Origin: Auxenochlorella pyrenoidosa
Lineage: Eukaryota > Chlorophyta > Trebouxiophyceae > Chlorellales > Chlorellaceae
DNA length: 13,548 nt
Direction: 5' to 3'
Assembly: GCA_001430745.1 (NCBI GenBank)
Contig: KQ482053.1
Location: 393,769-407,316 of the forward strand
Below the pieces are notes generated by a model. The model saw nothing but the letters and a program-made list of their open reading frames with translations. It searched no databases and was not told the origin of the DNA. Made by a program: the position numbers and the translations under genes. Positions 1 to 8,420 of the stretch are shown in pieces; positions within the stretch are counted from its first letter, which is position 1; every line of letters begins with the position of its first letter.

Positions 1-45
1 CCCCCCCCCCCCCACCACACACACACACACCTCCCCCCCTTCCAG
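1..45 (+). repeat. poly-C and (CA)n tract at the 3' end of a cut intron
   Basis: Thirteen C, a CA-repeat and a C-rich run end in ttccag, the acceptor for the first visible exon of copy A. It is the tail of an intron whose start is off the window. Confidence 0.75.
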
Positions 46-3000
46 CTACACATGGGTGGACCAAGCAGCACTGGAAGGCTGCAATGCCACGCGCATCCGC
101 GCCCGCCAGGTGGTGGGCGCCGACGTACTGCCTGAGCAAGCTTACCACAAGTCACGGGGCCTGGGGCTGGGCCCCGATGGCCGGCTGTACGTCACCGTAG
201 CAGCACCCTTCAAGTGAGAATCGGGACCAGGGTGGGTGGGTGGGTGGGTGGGGAAGCGGAAGGGCGGGTAGTGGACAGTCGGCACGGCGGCACTCTTCAA
301 ATGAGTGGTAAGACTGCTACATGGGAGCATATGGCAGCCTGGGCGGCTGCTGGGTGATGCTGGGGGGTTAAGGGCGCGCCTGCTCAGCACAGCAGGCAGC
401 GCAGCGCAGCGAGGGCACACGTCCTGGCCGGCAGCTCTGGGCCTCTGGGAACCGAATGCACATTTGCACACACACGCACACCGCTCCCGCAGCTACGGCG
501 CCTGCGTGGACCCTTACTGCACCATCCTGCGCATGGAGAAGAATGGCAGCAGCCCAGAGGTGTTTGCGCGGGGTGAGCGCGGGACTGCCGCTGTTAGCCG
601 CCAGCGGGGAGCGGGGAAGGCGAGCGCCCCCACTGCGCCGCACGGCAATCTGCATGCATGGTCGGGCGCAGCTGGAGCCCTGCCACAGCTGCCTGCATCT
701 GTTGTCAGCGCCCTGCTGGGTGGGCGCTAGGTGAACGCATTGCTGGGAGCGCCCCCGGCCCTGCAGGCGTCCGCAACGCTGCAAACTTTGACTGGCACCC
801 GGACACACAGGCGCTTGTGTTCTCCGGCATGGTGAGTGGGTGGTGACGGGGTATGGTGGGTGCTGCAGATCCTGCTAGCTTGTGCAGGGCCTCTGGTGGG
901 TGGGTGCAGGGCCGGGAGAGCATGGACAGATGAGAGCCAGGCTGGAAGCGGAGCAGTGGCCTGTGCTCCTCAGGCAGATCTGGCAGTGCTCGACGCAGCA
1001 GCCGTCGCTGCACGGTCGCAGCCCCGCGCCGCATGGCGGCGCCGGCACCAGCGGGGCAGCCCCGCCTCTGCCGTTACGCTTTCCATTTGCCTACGCAGTG
1101 CGCGTGTGTGCTTTGCTGCCGCCGCCGCTCAGGAGCGCGACCAAATGGGGGACGACCGGCCAGATGATTTCCTGGGCGCCGTCTACCCGGAGCAGGCAGG
1201 CATCAACCTCACGTGGCCGTGAGTTGACCAGCAAAAGAGTTGACCAGTGAAAAGAGTGACCAGCCAGCAGCTGATGAGGCCGACCCTGTTGGTTGTCAGC
1301 GCGCATGCATGCAGGGCAGCTGCCCGGCCTGGATCCGCCCTGCGTGGCCGAGATGAGCAAGGGCAGCCCCTATGCATGCCCAGCTTGCACTCCATGAGCA
1401 CAGGCTCTGCCTGCCGCCCGTCAGGCTCTGCATGGCCGTTGTGCTTTTGCACAGCCAACGCTGGCGCTGCCTTTCTGTCCCACGACCCTGCTGCAGCTAC
1501 TGCCACTGGTGAGAGGCGGGAGCAGTGCCCTGGTCGGGGCCGGCATTGTTTTGCCGGTCGGGCTGAGCGGCGGGCGGGCTGCCTGCACCAAGAAGACACC
1601 GTATGCCTATTGGTTTACTGTAGGGCTGCTGGGTGAGGGTTCTGGGTTGCGCTCTCCACACGCTGGTGCCAACAGCACGTGCTGCTGCCATGTGCTGGGT
1701 GCAGGCTTGGCTCCGGGGATCCCACGCTGCGCAACCCGGGCCCTGGCTCTGCCCTGGCCGATGCTGACCTTACGCTGCCAGAGTTCCCCACTCGGCCCGA
1801 AGATGCCACCCTGAACCAGCGCTGCGCAGGTGCAGCCGTTGTGTGTGTCCTTGGGCGGATGCCTGAGCCCCCGCCTGCCTGCCCACCTCCTGCAAACAGA
1901 CCGCTGGCGCGTCACCTGCCCCCGTGACGCACTGCAGTGCGTTCTGCGCCGGCCGGGGTTGCACCCTGCCCCCCTGCCCGCCCCCCCTGCCTGCCCGCAG
2001 AGATTGCGACGCCGCCGCTGCAGGCGCTAGGCCCGCACGTGGCGCCGCTCGGGGCCCTCTGCTGGCCCCGCTCCGAGACCCTCCCTGCCGCCGGCGTGCA
2101 GCGCTGGCCTGCGCAGTGGGGCGGCGGCGTCTTCTCCGCACAGCACGGCTCCTGGAACCGAAACCAGTACATCGGGCACCGCATCATGCATGTGAAGCTT
2201 GCCCCCGACGGCAGGAGCGCCATGGGGCATGCGCCCTTTGCCGAGGGCTGGCTGCAGCCTGACGGCACCGCCTGGGGGCGCCCCACGGGGCTGGCCCGCC
2301 TGCCCGACGGCTCCATGCTGCTGGGGGACGACAGGGCCAAGGTGGTGTACCGGATTTCATACACGGCCCCCAGGTATGACTGTCGTTTTGCGAGCGAGGG
2401 TTGCAGCTCCCTTGACCTAGAGTCGCGCTCGGCTCAGGCGTTCCTGCTACCCCCTGGCCTGCGCCTGGCTCTGCGCGCTGTCTGCTGGCCATAGGGCCCG
2501 CCATGCCAAGCTCCAGGCGCGCCAAGGCGCCAGAAACCTACCCACGCTGCCCGCGCAGGCCGCCCCCGCCGCCGCCTGCGCCCCGCCCCCCGCCCCCCAA
2601 GCCCCGGCTGCAGCGGGGCACGTACCTGCTGTCCATCACCGACCGCCCCAGCTGCGGCGGTGAGGCGAGCCTTGAATTGACTTGACTTACAGAGCGGGTT
2701 CGGAGCCAGCGAGGCTTACACACCCAGAGGAGCCAGGGATGCCACGCGGACGGTTGCGTGTTCCTTACCTGCGCCGTTGCGCACCGGGCGTTTGCACACC
2801 AGCCACCACGGCCCCAGCCTGCCAGCGTGGCTGCCCCCTGCCTGCCCGTTGCTGCAGGCTTCCTGACCGGCTCCAGCTGCGAGCGGCCGCTGGCCCTGAC
2901 TCTCCGGCGCCGCCTGCCCAGCCTGGATGCCGACCAGGCAAGGGGTTAGAAGGCAGAGCATGCCTCGTTGCCTCGTGCCTCGTGTGTTCATATCTTTGAC

Positions 3001-3686
3001 TGTGCGTGAGAAGCCGCGATGCCTCGCCTGTAGGGGCTCCATGCACAGCCTCACCCTATTGTCGCCCCGCCACCCTTGGCCTGCCTGCAGTCCTGGGCCA
3101 TCAAGCCGGCACAGGCAGGCGCCGCCAGCATTGAGGGAGCGCCTGTCCTGCTAGGCACGCTGCCCTGGGCGAGCGCCAGCTGCAGGCCGGCCTCCTACTC
3201 TCTGGGGTATGCCACTTGTGGCGCGCTGGCGGCTGTGAGCGGCCGGCAGCAGCCCGCGGGGGCGCAGTGGGTGCTGGAGGGCGGCCCGGGCGGCGCCTTC
3301 TACATACGGCCAAAGGTGGGTGCTGGTGCAGGGTGACTCCGAGAAAGGTGGGACAAAGCAAGCACAAGGTTGTGCACGCTTGATCTGGCTGGGCTTGCCT
3401 GGTCATTGGGGGATCAACAGAGGCATGCAGACGGTAAGGATGCTCCCCCCAACGCTTTGGAGGCGGGCTGCCACGACCACACCCTCCCCTTGGCTGCACT
3501 GCCCCCACCCCCCCACCCACCCCCGGCTGTTGCTGCATCGGGAGCCTGCGCTCCTGCCCTCGGCCTCTGCAGGGCTGCACATCCAAGTACCTTGGCCTGC
3601 CCCGCAACTGCTCGACAGGCAACAGGGCGGGCCTGTATGCCAAAGGGGGTGCCGCCTCACTGCTGTGGAAGCTGACCAAAGCCTAG
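46..3686 (+). CDS. PQQ-type glucose/sorbosone dehydrogenase-like protein, copy A (5' truncated by window edge)
   Basis: Exons read as 46-213, 493-572, 767-831, 1133-1218, 1497-1508, 1705-1829, 2001-2373, 2559-2659, 2858-2937, 3091-3315 and 3573-3686 (TAG). Phases join without a break to give 475 residues; the N-terminus lies off the left edge. Blocks seen in order: GLGLGPDGRLYVTVAAPFN, DPYCTILRMEKNGS, FARGVRNAANFDWHP, GDDRPDDFLG, GINLTWPYCHW, LGPHVAPLG, FSAQHGSWNRN, FAEGWLQPDGTAWGRP, LPDGSMLLGDD and VYRISY. These match the bacterial/fungal family of PQQ-dependent sugar (sorbosone) dehydrogenases, a six-bladed beta-propeller that oxidises sugars. A Pro-rich linker (about 2559-2605) leads into a Cys-rich C-terminal domain with three W-x-[ILV] repeat ends (SWAIK, QWVLE, LWKLT). 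Copy B downstream has the same exon plan. Substrate and cofactor use are not shown by the sequence. Confidence 0.87.
230..253 (+). repeat. GGGT tandem repeat with G-quadruplex potential in intron
   Basis: Six G3 or longer runs separated by single T lie 16 nt inside the intron that follows the first visible exon of copy A. Four G3 runs with one-base loops is the classic quadruplex pattern, on the coding strand and so in the pre-mRNA. Confidence 0.75.
1219..1265 (+). repeat. donor-proximal 16-17 bp tandem repeat
   Basis: Right after the GT of this donor the unit GAGTTGACCAGCAAAA (1221-1236) is followed by GAGTTGACCAGTGAAAA (1237-1253) and a partial third unit GAGTGACCAGCC (1254-1265). The first unit includes donor bases 3-6, so each unit carries a fragment of the splice signal. 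Confidence 0.8.
1497..1508 (+). other. 12-nt microexon, copy A
   Basis: A 12-base exon between a strong acceptor (ctgctgcag) and a GTGAG donor supplies codons for Tyr-Cys-His and completes flanking Pro and Trp codons. It restores the family motif WPYCHW between the LTW and LGSG exons. Copy B has the same-length exon with one synonymous change (TGC/TGT), and the flanking introns are unrelated, so the exon is selected. Confidence 0.85.
2938..3090 (+). other. GC-AG intron in copy A
   Basis: The donor reads CAG|GCAAGG, close to the known GC-AG consensus; the acceptor is cctgcag. The phase-0 join links DADQ to SWAIK. No phase-compatible GT donor was found close by. The equivalent copy B intron (7659-7875) uses GT. 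Confidence 0.65.
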
Positions 3687-3956
3687 CTAGGAGCGGCGGC
3701 CGTTAAGTTATAGCTTAATTAAGTGGCAGCGCTTCTGCGCCCGAGCAGTTCGTGTTGACGCCCCTGTGCCACGTATCCTGAATCCTCTCACATTACTTTT
3801 GACAACAGTAACATGGTTTGACTTAATATTTTGAGGGCCCGTGCGAGGTGATGTGCTTGCATGCCCTTCCTCTTGGCCGCCCCTGTGCCGCACCCCCGTG
3901 CCCAGCACAGCCACCCCTAGCTGCTGCGTGATACATTGACCATGCTGAGCCAATCA

Positions 3957-4013
3957 CTTGGGTACTATGTAACTTGCCCTGCTCGGTACTATGCTTGGGT
4001 ACTATGTAACTTG
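3957..4013 (+). repeat. 20-bp direct repeat, period 37
   Basis: CTTGGGTACTATGTAACTTG occurs at 3957-3976 and identically at 3994-4013. A partial copy (CGGTACTATGC, 3984-3994) fills the spacer. Each full copy contains one TGTAA. Confidence 0.85.
3968..4009 (+). terminator. candidate TGTAA poly(A) signals of copy A
   Basis: TGTAA, the usual green-algal polyadenylation motif, occurs at 3968-3972 and 4005-4009, about 280 and 320 nt after the copy A stop. A third lies at 4063-4067. TGTAA is short, so which one is used, if any, is not decided by the sequence. Confidence 0.45.
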
Positions 4014-4246
4014 ACCATCCTCTTCTTCGCAGGGTGCCAGGTGCTTGCTCAAGCTGCTGACATGTAAGCAGCGAAATGTGCGGTATCCCGTGCACCTGCC
4101 GCCCGGCGCTGACAGTAGCTGCGGGCATCTGCACTGCATGACCACCTCCCCGGGCCACAATCACTTCTCCATCAGCTCCTCTGAAAAGTTCTGCTCCACC
4201 GCTTCTAGGGAGGCTGCCGAAGAAGCTGGGTCTGAAAGGCTGGGCC

Positions 4247-7200
4247 ATGCGGCCCTTTTCCGGAGCCCGACACGCTTCCAGGCTCGTTACAGTCTTCATG
4301 ATCGCGACAGCTGCGGCCAACGCGGCGAGCCGTGCAGCCACGTCGACTGCTGTGGGGCCGGCAGCGGTGCAAGGCGGTGGGACCGTCAGCCCCCTGACTG
4401 CCGCTGGCAGGCACCTGCTGCGCGTTGCGCCAGAGCCCAACCCACCCTACACCCTGTCCAACCTGCCCCTGTACTTGATCAAGCTGCCGCCTGGTTTTTC
4501 CATATCTCTGTATGTCAACACCTCGATCCCGGCGCGCTTCTTTGCTGTCGGCAACGGCGGCAGCACCACCCCGACCGTCATCTACGTTTCGACAGTCAGC
4601 GGCACCCAAAGCGTTGAGTACGGGGGTCGCTGATTTGCGGTGGCGAGGACACGACATAGTTTCAGCCTAGGTTGCTGAGCCCAACCGTCGCTTACCTTGC
4701 CTGCTCACCGCATCCTGCACGCGACGGCCACACCCCCTCAGGCTGCACCTGCCCCCTCAGGCTGTGCCCGCCCCCTCCCAGTGCAGATCTATGCCCTGGT
4801 CGACCGCGGCGGCGGCGCCCCCGTCACAGCCTGCACCCTTATCGAAGGGCCTCTTGACGCGCCAAACGGCATTGCCTACGACCGTGCCACCGGATCGCTG
4901 TTCGTGGCAGAGACGCGGCGCATCACCAGGCGGGGCGGGGCGGGCGCGAGGCCGCCTGCCGGTGGCGTGCATGCTGCGGGGCCGCTGCCCGTCCTTTTTT
5001 CTGCCGCTCAAATGGCTGTGTAGCGCCTCACCGCATCCCTTGCGTGCCTCCTGCTGCCCGGGGCTTGGTTGGCAGGTATGACAACGTGGATGCTGCCTCG
5101 CTGGCTGGCTGCAAGCCCGGGCTGGTGGGCGGGCCGACGCAGATAGCCGGCCCGGAGGTGCTGCCGGTGCAGCCAGATCACTGGGCTCGGTTCCTGGGTC
5201 TGGGCCCCGATGGCATGCTTTACGTCACGATTGCGGCACCGTTCAAGTGAGGTTTACTGCTAATGGCGGGGAGTGGGTGGGCTGGCAGAGGCCTATTCCC
5301 GCAGGCTGTGCTTGCGGCACAAGAGACAGCTGGCGGGCATTGCGCATGGTGCAAGTTGGTAATTCGGCGAGGGGGCTCTGCGATGCACGGCTCCGTCGCC
5401 CACTGCTTGCAGCACCTGCCTGCCAGCTTTGTCCCTCGCAGCCCCCACCCCAACCCCACCCCACCCTCCCCACCCAGCTTGGGCGTCTGCGAGGACCCTT
5501 ACTGCACCATCATGCGCATGAAAAAGGACGGGAGCGGCAGGGAGACGTTTGCGCGAGGTGGGCTGGGAGCAGCCGCTGTGCATGCTGCCGCTGCGGTTCC
5601 GGTCAATGCGGCCAGTCGGGCCGGGCACCCGTCTGGTTGCTGACAAACGGCATGGAATGGCGGCGCCACGTGGTTGCCTTTGAGCGGCGAGCTACAGGGG
5701 CAGCAGCAGGGGCAGCAACCTTGCTTAGCATCCCCCCTGCACAACGCTTACAGGCATCCGCAACGCGGCTGCCTGGGACTGGCACCGAGGCACAAAGGCA
5801 CTGGTTTTCTCTGGCATGGTGAGATGCTCCCTCCCGCTGGCTGCAGCTTGCCCAATGGACGCACAGACCCGGGCTGTCCGCAGCTCTGCTTGGGCCTACT
5901 GATTCCTGGATGAATGAACGAACGCATGGGTTTGGATGCTGGATTTCAGGCATGATACCAGCGCCGTGGGCATGGCAGACTGGGCTCTTGTGTGTTGCAG
6001 CCCAGGCGGCCTCGGTGACAACCCCTTTATGCTGCCCTTTCTGTTGTGCCCAGGAGCGTGAGTTCATGGGGCCCAGCAATGGCGATGACCAGCCAGACGA
6101 CCTTCTGGGCGTCGTCTTCCCGGAGCAGGCGGGCATCAACCTCACATGGCCGTGAGTTGCCGCACCACGGGGGCCGTGCCGCCTGTGCACTCAGCGCGTG
6201 CGCGCCTGCGACGCTTGGGCGGCGCTGTGCTTGGCCCGCCTGCTGAAGCAGTCCTTGGCGGCAGGCCTCCTGAACCCTTGGCCTGCCTCCCTCCCTCCCC
6301 CCTCCCGTCCTGTCCTCCGACCTTGCCGCAGCTACTGTCACTGGTGAGCGCACTTAAGCGATCAGCCAGATGATGGATGCAGGCTGAGATAGAGTATGTA
6401 TATGCATACAGCCAGAGGGCAGGGACGTGCGAGGCAACTGCATGGCCCAGGCGGCAGCCCCATGTTGCGCAGGCGTTGGCACGGTACCATCCATGCCATG
6501 GTGAATCGTAGCTCTGTGGTGCCTCTGTCATGGCAAGCAAATGGCTGGGAGCGTCTTTGCTGCAGGGTGGGCTCTGGGCCTCCCTGGCTGCGTGACCCTG
6601 GCCACGGTGCCGCCCTGGCCGACCAAAACTTGACTCTGCCAGAGTTCCCTGCCCGGCCCGACGACGCCACCCTCACTCAGCGCTGTGCTGGTCTGTTCGA
6701 CGGCTCGGGATATCCAGCCATGCATGCATCGATGCAAGCCTTGTGTGCAGACCTACCCAATTTTCTTAATGCCCGCTGGGCTTGGCTGAAATGGCTGCAA
6801 CGTTTTTCATCCTCACCTCGCTGGCACCACCTGCCTGTGTTTGCAGAGCTTGCTCCGCCGCCGCTGCAAGTGCTGGGCCCGCACGTGGCCCCGCTTGGTG
6901 TGCTGCACTGGCCATCCCCAACCACGTTGCCGGCGGGCATGCAGCGCTGGCCACAGAAGTGGGGCAACGGCGTCTTCTCCGCACAGCACGGCTCCTGGCA
7001 CCGCAGCCGGCCCATCGGCTATCGCGTGATGCATGTGAAGCTGAGCGCCGACGGCAGGAATGCAACGCAGTATTCGCGCTTTGCCGAGGGCTGGCTGCAG
7101 CCCGACGGCACCGCCTGGGGGCGCCCCACGGGGCTGGCCCGCCTGCCCGACGGCTCCATGCTGCTGGGGGACGACAGGGCCAATGTGGTCTATCGGATTT

Positions 7201-8420
7201 CATACACGCCCCCCAGGTGAGCGTGGTGCTGGGCTTGCTTGCAGGGATCTGAGGCGGGGGCACGAGCAGGCGCAGAGGCATATCTCGCCATCAGAGCGTC
7301 CAGGCGCCGCAGCCAGCTGCGCGGCGCTGCGCCAAAGGCTTATGCAAAGCTGGCCTTCTCTGCAGGCCTCCGCCGCCGCCACCAACACTATCAGCTGGCG
7401 TCTACACTCTGACCATAGCTGACCGCCCAGGTTGTCGGGGTGAGCGAGAGTCTAAAGTTGAATCCAGGCAAACCTGCTGTGCAGTGGTAATTTTACCGAT
7501 TTGGCGTCTCACATGCAGGCAAGCGTTCACAGCCTGCCACAATCCAGGCGCAGAACTGTGGGCCAGCGTGCGTTCTAGCGGGCACCTCAGCGACACCTCC
7601 CTCCTGTGCAGACCTTGCAAGCTCGCCAGGCTGCACCTCATCTACTGCTGCTGTGGCAGTGAGAGCCGCGGCCCCTCCCTTCGTCCTGCAGGCAAGCTTG
7701 TCAGCCTCTCGCGAGCAGCCACTCTGGCGTCAATCTGTCTCACAGGAGGTTTTGCCGGCAATGCTGGTCAAGGCCCCCCCCCCCCCCCCCCCCCCAACCC
7801 CCCCACCCCACCCTCTGTCTTCAGAAAACACACACTGACTCAGATTTGCTGCCAGAGCTTTGCGCTGCCACGCAGAGATGGGCAATCCGGCTGGTGGCGC
7901 AGGCTGGCGGCGGCATCGAGGGCGGCGCTGTGACCATCCAGAGCAGGGGCAGGGCTGCCTGCGGCGGCGTCTCGTACCTGGGTGCTGCCGCGAGCAGCGG
8001 GCCCGCCCAGTGCACCCGGGTGCTCCTGGCAGGGGGGCAGTTGAACGCACGCTGGCTGCTGCGCCGGGGCCCTGGAGGCACGCACTACATCGAGTCGCAG
8101 GTTGGCGCTGCTGCAGATGTAGCATATGTGGTGCCATTCATGCGTTGACCGTCACGCTGGTGCAGTCCACTGCCTGTCGTCCTCACACCCGTCTGGTCAT
8201 CCAAGCAGCGCTCCTCTGCCCCCTGCGCCTCTAGCGCCTCTCACCAGCAACTGCTGCCGGCCTGCACGCCACTTCTATCACCCACCGCCCCTGTTTGCCG
8301 CTGTCGCAGGCGTGTGCGGGCAGGTTCCTGGGCGTGCCTCGAGGCTGCGCCAACTCCACCGTGGCTCTATTTGCCAAGGGATCTGGTGCGGCGCTCCTGT
8401 GGCGTCTGGACAAGGCCTAG
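4247..8420 (+). CDS. PQQ-type glucose/sorbosone dehydrogenase-like protein, copy B (complete, predicted secreted)
   Basis: Exons read as 4247-4612, 4787-4929, 5076-5246, 5478-5557, 5754-5818, 6054-6151, 6332-6343, 6566-6690, 6847-7216, 7366-7439, 7612-7658, 7876-8100 and 8310-8420 (TAG): 628 residues, all phases consistent. The ATG at 4247 is the first after an in-frame stop at 4139. Residues about 12-33 form a hydrophobic Ala-rich segment that fits a signal peptide. Residues about 72-476 hold the propeller: LPLYLIKLPPGFSIS, GSLFVAETRRITRYDNVD, FLGLGPDGMLYVTIAAPF, DPYCTIMRMKKDGSGRETFA, GINLTWPYCHW, LGPHVAPLG, FSAQHGSWHRS, GWLQPDGTAWGRP and VYRISY. A Pro-rich linker (RPPPPP) and a C-terminal domain (about 490-628) with three W-x-[IL] repeats follow. 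The weakest exon is 7612-7658; an in-phase acceptor would start it at 7519 instead. The first intron uses a weak GTTGAG donor. Likely role: extracellular or wall-associated oxidation of a sugar; the substrate is unknown. Confidence 0.87.
4930..5075 (+). other. GC-AG intron in copy B
   Basis: The donor reads ACCAG|GCGGGG and the acceptor ttggcag. The join gives TRRITRYDNVD, matching the family motif R-I-x-R-Y-D. The nearest GT sites downstream give the wrong phase. The donor is a poor match to GCAAGT, so a sequencing or annotation surprise is possible. Confidence 0.6.
6332..6343 (+). other. 12-nt microexon, copy B
   Basis: This is the counterpart of the copy A microexon. It follows a long pyrimidine-rich acceptor tract (about 6282-6331) and precedes a GTGAGC donor. 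It encodes Tyr-Cys-His with split Pro and Trp codons at its borders. Skipping it would keep the frame (12 nt) but delete the conserved YCH motif. Confidence 0.85.
7440..7611 (+). other. intron with alternative in-phase acceptor
   Basis: The intron between the Pro-rich linker exon and the next exon of copy B can end at 7518 (catgcag) or 7611 (ctcctgtgcag). Both keep the frame. The second gives a 172-nt intron like its neighbours, has the better pyrimidine tract, and yields a segment (L-x-S-S, then C) that resembles copy A; it is preferred. The first would add 31 residues. Confidence 0.5.
7774..7795 (+). repeat. 22-nt poly-C run in intron
   Basis: An uninterrupted run of C followed by C-rich sequence with A interruptions, about 80 nt before the acceptor at 7875. 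The length is prone to sequencing error. Confidence 0.85.

Larger units (their letters stand above)
3687..4246 (+). other. intergenic region: 3' UTR of copy A and upstream region of copy B
   Basis: No coding signal on either strand. It begins with a locally AT-rich stretch (about 3703-3722), then the 20-bp direct repeat at 3957-4013. The part next to copy B (4142-4246) is open in the copy B frame but has no ATG, and is probably 5' UTR. No clear TATA box was found. Confidence 0.6.

Noticed and set aside
3823..4440. 205-aa open frame on the - strand
   Set aside because: Low-complexity translation without motifs, antisense to the copy B first exon and spanning the intergenic repeat.
4045..4617. 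190-aa + strand open frame over the copy B first exon
   Set aside because: The correct frame here (from 4247) has the signal peptide and family motifs; this one is a Cys/Arg-rich shadow.
4613..4636. Copy B ending at the first in-frame stop (TGA) after SVEYGGR
   Set aside because: The family sequence continues in phase at 4787 (IYALVDRGGG); stopping here would leave only the first part of the propeller.
7678..7770. Extra copy B exon (GKLVSLSRAATL...)
   Set aside because: Open and with an acceptor, but the only nearby GT donor gives the wrong phase for the next exon.
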